Source of the DNA: Chloroflexi bacterium 54-19
Lineage (GTDB): Bacteria > Chloroflexota > Chloroflexia > Chloroheliales > Chloroheliaceae
Direction of reading: 5' to 3'
Assembly: GCA_001898225.1 (NCBI GenBank)
Contig: MKTJ01000012.1
Span: 29,535-93,534, forward strand
DNA length: 64,000 bases
Shown: in pieces, positions 42,517-52,062 of the stretch
Layout of the letters: the number at the start of each line of letters is the position of its first letter
Numbering within the stretch: position 1 is the stretch's first letter
The notes under the pieces: model-generated
Seen by the model: the letters and a program-made list of their open reading frames with translations, nothing else
The model's database searches: none
What the model was told of the DNA's origin: nothing
Program-made: the position numbers and the translations under genes

Positions 42517-43207
42517 TATGGTTTTCTTATGGCTTTCTTTTAAAATACCCGGGTACTTTTCTTGTAGTTTCCTTTTATATTCAGGATAAAAATCAAGTGT
42601 GTAACTCCACCGGCCCTGCACGGGGGTCCGGTGGTTCAACCTGTCACTGCTGCCAGCCGCAAACTCCGGGCCAACGCCCGTCGAGCCTGCCGAGAAACCG
42701 GGTAAAACCCGGCCCTATTTTACAACGCTAAATATACCCCAAATCGGAAAATTAACCTATAGCAATCAGAACTATTTTTATCCTGTACCAAAGGTCAGGG
42801 GCCTGGCACTCGTCAAAACCGGGCCGAGCACCGTTTAAGGTAACTACAACAAGTGTTGAGCAGGCCCAGGATTCGCCTGTTAGGGGGCCGGGATAGCCTA
42901 TAAATAAGTCTTTTTAAGTTCAACATCTTTTATTTATGTGAAGAATTTTATAGTTCTAATCTTGTATAATATGGTAAAGTAGTAAATGAGTAGTTGGGAT
43001 GCCCCGGATGACGATACACGCCCCGCAATAACAGGCTGTCCGCGCAAGGTTTGGTAAACACGCTTTAGCAGGATAGGCGCGTCTCGTTTCAAGCGAAGTA
43101 CAGGGAAGAAGAATTGATCCCAACGCTGTCTGTTACTACCCATAAGACGCCAAGCAGTAATTGCACAACCAATTGCAAAAAAGGAATTTAAGAGAGGAAC
43201 CAAACCA
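42517..43207. promoter_or_regulatory. Divergent intergenic region with hairpins and promoter of the FHA-kinase locus
   Basis: On the left are two stable hairpins: CCACCGG/CCGGTGG (42607-42634) and CCGGGT/ACCCGG (42698-42712), probably in the leader of the leftward exporter. On the right TATAAT at 42965-42970 is a likely -10 for the gene at 43208, giving a leader of roughly 230 bases. I see no convincing gene in the interval. Confidence 0.45.
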
Positions 43208-45772
43208 ATGCCCAGTTACCTGATTGTACAGCGCGGCCCGGAAATTGGTAAAAGAATTACCCTCAATGATGAAATTACGACAATAGGGCGCAGCAACGAT
43301 AACGACATTGAACTGAACGACCCTTACGTTTCCCGGTATCACTCCGTTATAAAAAAACAGGGTGACGACTATACAATTATTGACCTGGGCAGCGAAAATC
43401 CAGTCCAAATTCGTGATATACCGCTCGAACCCGGCGACCCCTACACTTTGCAGCACCGGGATGTCGTACGACTGGGCCAATATCTTTTTAGCTTCCAGAA
43501 CGGGGCCGCCTGGACCTCTCGCGCCGCTGAACTGGCCGCGCAACCGGCAGCCCAACCCGAGGAGGTCGGCGCAACCCAGGTAATCTCGACCTTCAACCGC
43601 CCGGCACCCGCCCAACCTGATTACGCGGAACCTGCCGCCGTAGAAGCCGCTCCCGAACCTACCGCCGTAGAAGCCGCTCCCGAACCTACCGCCGTAGAAG
43701 CCGCTCCCGAACCTGCTGCCGTCGAAGCCGCTCCCGAAGCTGCCGAAGCCGCCCCTGTAAGCGAAACGAGCTCAATCGAGGACGAGGAAGCCGCCGCTTC
43801 GCCCAATGGCGCGGACCAGCCTACCGCCGACCCCGACCGCGAATATTCTTCTTCCTCGGTAGCCGAAGCTTTTGAACAAGAAGCCGGGACCGAATCGGCT
43901 GAACTCGATAGCAAATACCTGGCGAATAGCTTTTTGGAAGATGCCCAGGTCGAATCCGCCGAACTAGACCCCAAGTATACCGCCAAAAGCTTCCTGGAAG
44001 ACGTAGGGACCGAGTCGGCGGAACTTGATACAAAATATGCGGCCAACACCTTTTTGGAAGACGCCGGGACTGAATCGGCGGAACCGCCCAGTGATTATAC
44101 CGCGAGTAACTTTTTGGAAGATGCCGGGACCAAATCCGCCGAGTTGTCGAGCGAATACACCGCCAACGAATTTAAAGCCGAGGCCGGGACCGAATCGGCC
44201 CAGCTTGACCAGGCCGCTCTCGACGCGCTCAATAACCAGCCGAGCCAGTCGGAAGACGCCCCGACCATGGCGAACTTCAACTACGTCCAACCGGACCAGT
44301 CGAATTATTACAACTACCAGCAGCAACCGGCCCCAGAAACCAACCAGCAAAACTACGGCTACAACCAGTCTTACTACGGCCAGAACTATAACCAACCGGC
44401 GGCCCAACCGCAGGACGACCACTCGGTTTATTCCCAGCCGACCCTGGTCGGTAATACCGGCGCCTATAATGCCCCGGCCAGCGAAACCCCGGCGACCACT
44501 CCCGAACCGGAAGCCCCGGTCGAAGCTGTCAAGTCAGGAGACGTTTATGACGCTGGCGATGCCCCGACCGTAATCGGCACCAATTACGCCGACATTCTCA
44601 AGCAGTATCGCGCCCAGGCGGCGGCTGGGGTAACCCCGAACGCCACTCCCGAAATCCCGGCGGCGACCCCTGCCGAAACTCCCGGCAGCGCCGATGAAAA
44701 CGCCAAGACGATGGTGGGGACCGATTACAACGACCTGTTGCGCCAGACCAGCAGCCCGTTTTCCAGCCAACCGGCGGCTCCTGCCGATAACAGCGACAAC
44801 GAGAAAACGATGACCGCCGACGCTTTCAGCAAGTTCAAATCGAACTTCCAGAACCCGTCCGATGCTTCTTCGTCGGAAACTCAGGTCGGGTCACCCCAGT
44901 ACGGCAGCTACGGCCAGTACGGCTCTTACGGCGCGTCCCAGGAGGCGGCCCCGGCCTCAGCTTCTACGCCGCAAAGTGACGAGGACGTGAAAACGACCTA
45001 CCTAAACCGCTCGTCTTCGACCGGCAGCGAAACCCCGGCCAGCCAGGGGCAGTCGACCGCCGACCAGGGTCAGAGCCAGCCTCAACCGCCAACCACCGGG
45101 CAGGAGCAGCAGCCTTACACCCAGGGTCAGTATGGTCAATACGGCCAGTACGGGCAGAACCAGGGCCAGCAGACCGGGCAATACGGCCAGTATGGTCAAT
45201 ACGGGCAGCAGGGCTACGGGCAATACGGTCAGGGCCAGTACGGCCAATATGGGCAGCAGCAAGGCTACGGCCAATACGGCCAGCAGCAGGGTTACGGCCA
45301 GTATGGTCAATACGGCCAGCAACCGGGGCAGGGTCAGTACGGCCAGTATGGGCAGCAACCCCAACCTGGGCAGGAGCAGGGCCAGGGTCAGACCGGCCAG
45401 GACCAGGGCCAGCAGACCGGGCAATACGGCCAGGGCCAGCAGGGTTACGGCCAGTATGGACAGGGCCAGTACGGCCAATATGGTCAATACGGCCAGGGCC
45501 AACAAGGCTATGGACAGTATGGGCAATACGGCCAGGGCCAGCAGGGTTACGGCCAGTACGGTCAATACGGCCAGCAACCGGGGCAGGGCCAGCAAGGCTA
45601 CGGCCAATACGGTCAGCAGCAGGGCTACGGGCAGTATGGTCAGTACGGCCAGTACGGTCAGCAGCAGCCCCAACCCCCGACCGAAAAGGGCAAGGAAGGC
45701 GACGAGAAAAAGTCGGACGGCAGCGACGACTCCCCGACCTCGTATGTCAATTACGACAAGCCCCAAAAATAA
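43208..45772 (+). CDS. FHA-domain protein with long repeats and a Tyr/Gly/Gln-rich prion-like tail
   Basis: An 854-residue protein in three parts. Residues 1-95 are an FHA domain (TIGRSNDNDIELNDPYVSRYHSVI, read in pieces), though the usual NG after the last strand reads ENPV. Residues about 140-340 hold tandem EAAPEPTAV units and then five imperfect 20-residue units with ESAELD.KY.A and SFLEDA. The last 200 residues (about 638-820) are built of YGQ, GYGQ and QQGYGQYGQ units, composition like the FUS/EWS prion-like domains. No TM or signal is seen. It heads a locus with a double-FHA transporter, kinase and another FHA protein, and may act as a phospho-dependent scaffold. Confidence 0.85.
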   Translation: MPSYLIVQRGPEIGKRITLNDEITTIGRSNDNDIELNDPYVSRYHSVIKKQGDDYTIIDLGSENPVQIRDIPLEPGDPYTLQHRDVVRLGQYLFSFQNGAAWTSRAAELAAQPAAQPEEVGATQVISTFNRPAPAQPDYAEPAAVEAAPEPTAVEAAPEPTAVEAAPEPAAVEAAPEAAEAAPVSETSSIEDEEAAASPNGADQPTADPDREYSSSSVAEAFEQEAGTESAELDSKYLANSFLEDAQVESAELDPKYTAKSFLEDVGTESAELDTKYAANTFLEDAGTESAEPPSDYTASNFLEDAGTKSAELSSEYTANEFKAEAGTESAQLDQAALDALNNQPSQSEDAPTMANFNYVQPDQSNYYNYQQQPAPETNQQNYGYNQSYYGQNYNQPAAQPQDDHSVYSQPTLVGNTGAYNAPASETPATTPEPEAPVEAVKSGDVYDAGDAPTVIGTNYADILKQYRAQAAAGVTPNATPEIPAATPAETPGSADENAKTMVGTDYNDLLRQTSSPFSSQPAAPADNSDNEKTMTADAFSKFKSNFQNPSDASSSETQVGSPQYGSYGQYGSYGASQEAAPASASTPQSDEDVKTTYLNRSSSTGSETPASQGQSTADQGQSQPQPPTTGQEQQPYTQGQYGQYGQYGQNQGQQTGQYGQYGQYGQQGYGQYGQGQYGQYGQQQGYGQYGQQQGYGQYGQYGQQPGQGQYGQYGQQPQPGQEQGQGQTGQDQGQQTGQYGQGQQGYGQYGQGQYGQYGQYGQGQQGYGQYGQYGQGQQGYGQYGQYGQQPGQGQQGYGQYGQQQGYGQYGQYGQYGQQQPQPPTEKGKEGDEKKSDGSDDSPTSYVNYDKPQK
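43627..43740 (+). repeat. 27-bp in-frame tandem repeat
   Basis: GCCGTAGAAGCCGCTCCCGA plus ACCTACC repeats three to four times within the FHA gene and encodes AVEAAPEPT units. Copies are nearly identical, so copy number may vary between strains. Confidence 0.8.
45120..45665 (+). repeat. Low-complexity YGQ-coding repeat tract
   Basis: About 545 bases made of TACGGCCAGTATGGTCAA-type triplet units (Tyr-Gly-Gln) with CAG/GGC interruptions. Synonymous codons vary (TAC/TAT, GGC/GGT/GGG, CAG/CAA), which points to selection on the peptide and not simple DNA slippage alone. Confidence 0.85.
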
Positions 45773-45814
45773 ACTGCCAGGCCGGATTCTGGTAACAAAT
45801 TAGAAGGAACCACA

Positions 45815-48463
45815 TTGAGTCACCAGCATCTACAACCGGGCGGCGGTCCCCAACCTTATTCCAGCGCTCCCCTGCCAAACAGGGGAGGCTGGGCTCCACC
45901 CGGTCCCGGCGGCCCGCTAAGAGAAACACCCCCCAAACCTATCTTACTGATGTTGACCGGCGAACAGGTCGGACGTGAATACCTGCTTGCCAACCGGGTT
46001 ACAACCATCGGGCGGAGCGCCAGCAACGATATTGTTATTTCCGACTCGCGGACCAGCCGCCGCCACGTCGAAATCGTCCAGGAAAACGGTATCTTCTGGG
46101 CGGTCGACGCCGGGAGCGCCAACGGCTTCTATGTCAACGACCAGCAAGTCCAGCGGGCCCAACTCCAACCGGGCGATATTATCACTATCGGCCTGATTCG
46201 CATGGCTTTCCAATGGGGCAACTTGCCCGCCCCCGGCCCGCAGCCCGGAGGCCCGGCTATCTCGACGGTTATGGTGGACCCCCAGGCGGTCAGCCAGATT
46301 CTAGCCAACCCGAACCTGCCACCCCAGCCCGGTATCATTGACGAAAATTACCTGCTGCGGATTGATTTGCGGCAACGTCCGGTAACGTCTTTCGGGCGCG
46401 AACAGGGCGTGAACGACCTGGTGCTGGATAACCCCCAGGTCTCCCGCCGCCACCTGCAAATCGCCCTCCATAACGGTTCCTTTGGGGCGACCGACCTCAA
46501 CAGCACCAACGGCACCTATGTCAACGGCCAGCGGATTCAAGCGGTCCTCCTGAACGACGGCGATATTATCAATATCGGCCCTTACCGCTTTATGTTCGCG
46601 CAGGGCTTCCTGCACCGCAGCCAGGAAGACGACAGCGTCCGCATAGACGTTTTGAACTTATCCAAAAAGGTCGCGGATAACGTTACGCTTTTACAGAACC
46701 TGACCTTTACTATCCTGCCCCGCGAATTCGTGGCAATCGTCGGGGTCAGCGGTTCGGGCAAATCTACCCTGCTGGACGCCATCAGCGGGGTCCGCCCGGC
46801 GACCGGTGGGGCCGTCCTGTATAACAAATCCGACTATTACAGCCAGATGGAGGTTTATCGCTCGTCCATCGGCTATGTGCCCCAGGACGATATTGTTGCG
46901 ACCGAATTAACGGTCAAGCACGCCCTTTATTACGCTGCGAAGTTGCGGTTGCCCCAGGACACCACCGAACCCGAAATCCGGGAGCGGTTGGACGAGGTAA
47001 TTGACGACCTCGACCTCGAATTGCGCCAGGATACGCCCATCAATTTGCTCTCGGGCGGGCAGCGCAAACGGGTCAGCATCGGCTCGGAACTCCTTTCCAA
47101 GCCGAGCCTGTTCTTCCTGGACGAACCGACCAGCGGTCTCGACCCCGGCCTGGAAGAACGCATGATGACCTTCATGCGCAAACTGGCCGACCAGGGCCGG
47201 ACGGTCGTCCTGATTACCCACGCCACCCAGAACGTCGAACTGTGCGACAAGGTATTGTTCCTGGCGCGGGGCGGTTTCCTGGCCTTTTACGGCTCGCCCC
47301 GCGAGGCTTTCGAATATTTTGGGGTCAGCCGCTTTTCCGAAATTTATGTAAAGCTGGAACAGGAAGCCACCCCCGAAGAATGGGCCGCCCGCTTCCTGGC
47401 CTCGCCCTACCAGCGCCAGAATGTCGAGTCGCGGTTACAGGCTATCGCGCAGGAAGCCTCCCGCTACGGGGCCTTACCGCCGGAGGATTTCTCCCGGCAC
47501 CAGGAACCGGCCATGCCGGCCCCGCCGGTAGTCTTCCGGCAAGCCCGGCGAGTGTTGTCGGGGCCGCGCCAGTTTACGCTGTTGGTCCGGCGCTACTTTG
47601 AAATTATGACCAGGGACCGCAAGAACCTCTTAATTTTGCTCTTGCAATCCCCAATTATCGCCATAATGCTGACGCTGGTCTTTAACCGCAACGATTTCGC
47701 CAATCCCGGCGGCGATTATGGCTCGGCCAAAACGCTCACCTTCCTGATGGTAATCGTGGCGGTCTGGCTCGGCACGAGCAACGCCGCCCGCGAAATCGTC
47801 AAAGAGGCCGCGATTTACCGGCGCGAACGCCGGATAGGGCTGAAACTGGGGCCGTATATCCTGTCTAAATTGACCGTCCAGACCGGGTTGGTGCTGTTGC
47901 AAATCGCCATCCTGGTCGGTATTGTCTGGGCCGGGGTGGGACTGGGGGCGCCCTCGCTCGAAAGTGTCGGCTATCTCTATTTGACGCTGGTGCTGACCGC
48001 CCTGGGCGGAGTTACGATGGGGCTGCTTATCAGCGCGATGACCTCGAACAGCGACCGGGCGACCAGTTTTGTGCCGGTGCTACTGATTCCGCAGATTATC
48101 TTTAGCGGGGCGGTGGTCGCGCTCGAACGGATGGGCGCTATCGGTGAGTGGCTCTCGAATATAATGGTCAGCAAGTGGGGTTACCAGGTCACCGGGCGCA
48201 TCCTGGGGCTCGACGCGATACCCAGCACCCGCGTCCGCTTTAACGGCCCGCCGCCGGACCAGGCCGACCGCATTGAAGCGCTCTTTCCGGGTAGTTTGTT
48301 TTTTGACCAGAAGACTTTTGACTGGTATCTTATTCCCAAGCGCGACCCGGAATTTACCCTGGATGTTTATATACAATGGGGAATTTTGCTATTATTTATA
48401 TTAGTCGGACTTGGGTTAATTTTTCTTTTTCAATGGCGCAAAGACCGCCGTTTTACACGCTAA
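45815..48463 (+). CDS. Double-FHA ABC transporter, ABCG type
   Basis: An 882-residue half transporter. Order: Gly/Pro-rich start, FHA1 (about 42-130; TIGRSASNDIVI, SRRHVEI, GSANGFYVN), FHA2 (about 175-262; SFGREQGVNDLVL, SRRHLQI, NSTNGTYVNG), ATPase with Walker A GVSGSGKST (about 309), signature LSGGQRKR (about 411) and Walker B FFLDEPTSGLDPG (about 434), then an ABC2-type membrane domain with six TM segments (about 600-880). Domain order NBD-TMD and wording match ABCG. Two intact FHA domains imply that phosphothreonine partners control it, presumably the kinase encoded 30 bases downstream. TTG start with AAGGA before it. Substrate unknown. Confidence 0.92.
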   Translation: MSHQHLQPGGGPQPYSSAPLPNRGGWAPPGPGGPLRETPPKPILLMLTGEQVGREYLLANRVTTIGRSASNDIVISDSRTSRRHVEIVQENGIFWAVDAGSANGFYVNDQQVQRAQLQPGDIITIGLIRMAFQWGNLPAPGPQPGGPAISTVMVDPQAVSQILANPNLPPQPGIIDENYLLRIDLRQRPVTSFGREQGVNDLVLDNPQVSRRHLQIALHNGSFGATDLNSTNGTYVNGQRIQAVLLNDGDIINIGPYRFMFAQGFLHRSQEDDSVRIDVLNLSKKVADNVTLLQNLTFTILPREFVAIVGVSGSGKSTLLDAISGVRPATGGAVLYNKSDYYSQMEVYRSSIGYVPQDDIVATELTVKHALYYAAKLRLPQDTTEPEIRERLDEVIDDLDLELRQDTPINLLSGGQRKRVSIGSELLSKPSLFFLDEPTSGLDPGLEERMMTFMRKLADQGRTVVLITHATQNVELCDKVLFLARGGFLAFYGSPREAFEYFGVSRFSEIYVKLEQEATPEEWAARFLASPYQRQNVESRLQAIAQEASRYGALPPEDFSRHQEPAMPAPPVVFRQARRVLSGPRQFTLLVRRYFEIMTRDRKNLLILLLQSPIIAIMLTLVFNRNDFANPGGDYGSAKTLTFLMVIVAVWLGTSNAAREIVKEAAIYRRERRIGLKLGPYILSKLTVQTGLVLLQIAILVGIVWAGVGLGAPSLESVGYLYLTLVLTALGGVTMGLLISAMTSNSDRATSFVPVLLIPQIIFSGAVVALERMGAIGEWLSNIMVSKWGYQVTGRILGLDAIPSTRVRFNGPPPDQADRIEALFPGSLFFDQKTFDWYLIPKRDPEFTLDVYIQWGILLLFILVGLGLIFLFQWRKDRRFTR

Positions 48464-48493
48464 CTTAAACAAACCACACCGCGAGAACGGAAT

Positions 48494-51445
48494 ATGGCTG
48501 AAGAAACTAGCAATAAAATAGGGCAATACGAATTACGCAGCGTCCTGGGCAAAGGTGGCATGGCGGCGGTCTGGCGGGCTTATCAGCCTACCCTCGACCG
48601 GGAAGTTGCCATCAAAGTAATGGCGGCCCAGTTTAGCTCCGACGAAACCTTTACGAAGCGATTTAACCAGGAAGCGCGCTCGATTGCCCGGTTGCGCCAC
48701 CCGAATATTCTCGCTATCTACGAGTACGGCCAGGACAAAGGCCAGCCCTACATCGTAACAGAGCTACTCGATGGCGGCACCCTGCGCGAATACATGCGCA
48801 AACCGATGGACCTGCGACGGACCGCCCGGATTATCCATCAAATCGCCGACGCCCTCGATTACGCCCACGCCCAGGGGATGGTCCACCGCGACATCAAGCC
48901 AACCAACATCCTGATGGATACGCAGGGGCGCGGCGACCGGGCCGTCCTGGGTGACTTCGGTATCGTGAAACTGCTGGAAAGCACCAATATCACCCAGACC
49001 GGGGTCGGCATCGGCACTCCCGAATACATGAGCCCCGAACAGGCCGCCGGGGAGCCGCTCGATGGTCGCAGCGACGAATATTCGCTCGGCATCGTCCTTT
49101 ACGAGATGCTGACCGGGGTAACGCCTTTCAAAGCCGATACGCCGCTGGCCGTGATGATGGGCCACGTCAACAAGCCGTTGCCCGATCCCCGCACCTTTAA
49201 CCCGAACCTCTCGCAGGGTATCGTGGACGTGCTGAACAGGGCCCTGGCGAAATACCCCCAGGAACGCTTCGACAGTGCGGGCCAGTTTTCCGAGGCGTTC
49301 GGGGAAGCCGTCAACGCCAGCCTGAATATCCAGGGGCGCTCTGCGGGCGGGACCGGGTCGTTAACCGGTACCGGCACCCAGGCCCAGCCCTACCCGAACG
49401 GCCTGACCGGTCCCAGCACCAGCAGCCTGCCGAACAACACCCCGCCTGGGCCACCCTTGACCCAGGGCGGCACCCGCCCGGCCATACCTACCCCTCCCTC
49501 AACAGGCCGTTTTAGCGGGAACCAGCCGGTCATTTCCAGCGCCCAGGCTTATGACTTCGCGGTCTTACAGGAAGAACAGGGAAACAGCCAGGCCGCTTTC
49601 GAGACCTTTAGCGACCTCTTCAAACGCGAACCAAGTTATAAAGACGTGGGCGCAAGGATCAAACAATACCAGGAGCGGGGCTTGCAATATACCGGGCAGC
49701 AGACCCTTTTCCGCCCGAACCCGGTCACAAACACCGGGGACGCCCTTACGCGCGCCGCGCCTATCACCAACTACAAGAACCCGACCCAGCAGGGCGCGTT
49801 CGTGCCGCAAGACCCGACCGCGCACCAGCCGGTTACCTCCGGACCTCCGACCCGGCCTGATACCCAGCCTGGTCCCGGCCCGGCTTTTAACCAGCCTGCC
49901 CCGCCCCCGGCCCCGGCTAAAAAACCGCCGACCATGCTTATCGGCCTGATAGTGGGGTTTGTGGTGGTCGCGGTCGTGGCCGCTGTCATTCTATTGTTTG
50001 TGCTGCCGGGCAACAACAACCCAACCACAACGCCGACGACCCAGAGTAACATTGCCGCCACCGCTACCAACGCGCCCGCGACGACCGGGACGGCCCAGAC
50101 CACGGCGGCCCCCACGACCGGGGCCGCAACCACCGCTGCCAATACTACCTCTGCCGCAACTACCCCGGCAGCCACAACTGCCGCCCCGACTACGGCAGCC
50201 CCTACCACCCCGGCAGGTCCGGCGGACCCGGCGGCGACCCAGGCCATGGAAATCTCCAACGCCATTTACAAACCGGATGGCGACCTGGCGGCAGGCATCA
50301 AAGCCCTACAAGACCTGTCCGACAAAAACCCGAATAGCTGGGTGACCCAGCGTGAACTCGGCAAAGCCTATTACTGGTACCAGCGAAACGATGGCGGGGT
50401 GAGCTATCTCAAAAAGGCCATCTTGCTCAATCCACAGGACGCCCTCAGCTACGCCTACCTGGCCCTGGCCGATACAGTCACTTTCGACGACACCTCCGCC
50501 ACCGCCGCCATTACGAAGGCTTACGACCTCAATCCTAACTCGGCGGAAGTGCTGGGGGCCCAGGCCGTGACGCTCTTGCGGACCGACCCCAAACAGGCCA
50601 AGGACAAAGCCGAAGCCGCCCTGAAAATCGACCCGAACAGCTTCCTGGGCAATTACAGCAAGTGGGCCAGCTATGTCCAGACCGGCGAATTCGGGACGGC
50701 CCTGCCCTTCCTGGATAAGCTGATAAGCACCTACCCGAAACTCGCCAGCCTCTACTCCGATAAGGGCTATCACTACCTGCGCCAGGGCGACACCGCCCAG
50801 GCCGGTAGCGCCTACGACCAGGCCCTGAGTATTGACCCGGCCTTCCCGACCGCCCACGCCGGTAAATGCGAACTCGCTTACCTGGAAAACGACAACACCA
50901 CAGCGGTCACCGAGTGCAAGAAGGCTATTGCGGTCTTTGATTACGCGGTCTACGGTCACGTCTACCTGGGGTACGCCTACAACAACCTGGGCCAGTCCGC
51001 CGACGCCGAAGCGGAACTTAAAAAGGCGATTAATCTCGACATCAAGAACTCGACGGCTTACAACGGGCTGGCTTTTACCTATATTGACCGGGCGCTCAGC
51101 CCCGACAATAAAAACAACCAGTCCGCGCAGCAACTTCTGTTAAACCAGGCTGTAGATAACGCGGACCAGGCTATCAAGCTTGACAGTTCCTACGCCGACG
51201 CCTATTACAATAAGGGCTATGCCCTCTCGCTCCTGAAGAAATATACCGACGCGACCCCGCTCCTTGAAAAAGCGGTTTCGCTGAGGAGCGACTCGGTTAA
51301 CTACTATACGGTCCTGGCGTATAATTATCTCCAACTCCAGCAAAAAGCCCAGGGGTTGGAAGCTATCAATAAAGCCCTGGAGATTGACCCGAACAATGTC
51401 CAGGCCAAACAGGTCCAGCAGGCTTTAAACAATCTGAAAGGTTAG
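48494..51445 (+). CDS. Ser/Thr protein kinase with TM helix and outward TPR domain
   Basis: A 983-residue kinase of the PknB type. Kinase domain about 12-275: glycine loop GKGGMAAV (19-26), Lys41, catalytic HRDIKPTN (131-138), DFG 154-156 and GTPEYMSPEQ. A Thr/Pro/Gly linker leads to one TM helix (about 480-503), an Ala/Thr-rich stalk (about 505-570), and about ten TPR-like repeats up to the end (GYHYLRQGDTAQAGSAYDQAL and others). With the kinase inside, the TPRs lie outside and may sense or bind envelope components. It lies between the double-FHA transporter and two small genes in one operon, and is the obvious writer for the FHA readers. Confidence 0.94.
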   Translation: MAEETSNKIGQYELRSVLGKGGMAAVWRAYQPTLDREVAIKVMAAQFSSDETFTKRFNQEARSIARLRHPNILAIYEYGQDKGQPYIVTELLDGGTLREYMRKPMDLRRTARIIHQIADALDYAHAQGMVHRDIKPTNILMDTQGRGDRAVLGDFGIVKLLESTNITQTGVGIGTPEYMSPEQAAGEPLDGRSDEYSLGIVLYEMLTGVTPFKADTPLAVMMGHVNKPLPDPRTFNPNLSQGIVDVLNRALAKYPQERFDSAGQFSEAFGEAVNASLNIQGRSAGGTGSLTGTGTQAQPYPNGLTGPSTSSLPNNTPPGPPLTQGGTRPAIPTPPSTGRFSGNQPVISSAQAYDFAVLQEEQGNSQAAFETFSDLFKREPSYKDVGARIKQYQERGLQYTGQQTLFRPNPVTNTGDALTRAAPITNYKNPTQQGAFVPQDPTAHQPVTSGPPTRPDTQPGPGPAFNQPAPPPAPAKKPPTMLIGLIVGFVVVAVVAAVILLFVLPGNNNPTTTPTTQSNIAATATNAPATTGTAQTTAAPTTGAATTAANTTSAATTPAATTAAPTTAAPTTPAGPADPAATQAMEISNAIYKPDGDLAAGIKALQDLSDKNPNSWVTQRELGKAYYWYQRNDGGVSYLKKAILLNPQDALSYAYLALADTVTFDDTSATAAITKAYDLNPNSAEVLGAQAVTLLRTDPKQAKDKAEAALKIDPNSFLGNYSKWASYVQTGEFGTALPFLDKLISTYPKLASLYSDKGYHYLRQGDTAQAGSAYDQALSIDPAFPTAHAGKCELAYLENDNTTAVTECKKAIAVFDYAVYGHVYLGYAYNNLGQSADAEAELKKAINLDIKNSTAYNGLAFTYIDRALSPDNKNNQSAQQLLLNQAVDNADQAIKLDSSYADAYYNKGYALSLLKKYTDATPLLEKAVSLRSDSVNYYTVLAYNYLQLQQKAQGLEAINKALEIDPNNVQAKQVQQALNNLKG

Positions 51446-51451
51446 TTACTT

Positions 51452-52033
51452 TTGTCTCGTCATCTGTTTCGTTTAAGCATCTTTCTCGGCCTGGCCCTGG
51501 TTTTACTGCTTCAAATCGGGGTCTGGTCGCCGCTGCAAAGTGCGGCCAGGGCCGAAACCGCGCCGGTCGCCACCATCAACCAGTCTTACCCGGCAGTTAT
51601 AGCTGCCGAAGACGCCGGGAACACCTACCTTAACAAACTATTTGGCAGTTTCGGCTCGACCGATAACGCCGTCACCGAGCAATCTTCCGGCCCCCTGGAA
51701 TGGTTCTTGATTATTTTTGGTACGCTAGTTTATGGTCAGATAGCCATGCTGGTCGCCCTGTGGATACTTTTCACGGCGGACCTGCTCGGCATAATCGTGG
51801 GGCTGGTATTAATCGCGATTATCCTGGGTTTCACTCTCCCGCGAAAGCCGCGTGCCATCGCCCTGTTCGTGCTGGCCTGTCTCAATTTCGTGTTGGGAGC
51901 CGCTATAACCGTGGTAATGGCGGCTACCGAAGGAGTGCCACCTATCCTGGTATCGCTTATACCATTGGGCGCGTTAGTATGGCTGGCCCTGCGCCAGTTA
52001 CAATTTCACTTTTCGGCAGCCCTGAAGTCCTGA
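51452..52033 (+). CDS. Small membrane protein of unknown function
   Basis: A 193-residue protein not recognised. An N-terminal signal-like helix (LFRLSIFLGLALVLLLQIG, about 5-23) is followed by an outside segment of about 60 residues and then four hydrophobic helices (about 85-110, 112-128, 137-158, 162-182), with a basic TLPRKPRAI loop between the second and third. No catalytic motif is seen. The TTG start lies 6 bases after the kinase stop, with AAAGG inside the end of the kinase gene, so translation is probably coupled. Its role is likely tied to the kinase-transporter locus. Unknown family. Confidence 0.65.
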   Translation: MSRHLFRLSIFLGLALVLLLQIGVWSPLQSAARAETAPVATINQSYPAVIAAEDAGNTYLNKLFGSFGSTDNAVTEQSSGPLEWFLIIFGTLVYGQIAMLVALWILFTADLLGIIVGLVLIAIILGFTLPRKPRAIALFVLACLNFVLGAAITVVMAATEGVPPILVSLIPLGALVWLALRQLQFHFSAALKS

Positions 52034-52062
52034 CTACCGTAAAACTTGTAAAGGAGATAAGA

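Noticed and set aside
42934..43203. 89-codon leftward open frame between the exporter and the FHA gene
   Set aside because: No ribosome site, unusual composition and no recognisable motif; it lies over the probable leader of the FHA gene.
45002..45766. 254-codon Leu/Ala/Val-rich frame antisense to the YGQ tract
   Set aside because: It arises from reading the YGQ repeat backwards; no start context or membrane-protein logic.
51700..52062. Long upstream extension of the last FHA frame
   Set aside because: It overlaps the membrane protein gene out of frame; ATG 52063 has a consensus ribosome site.
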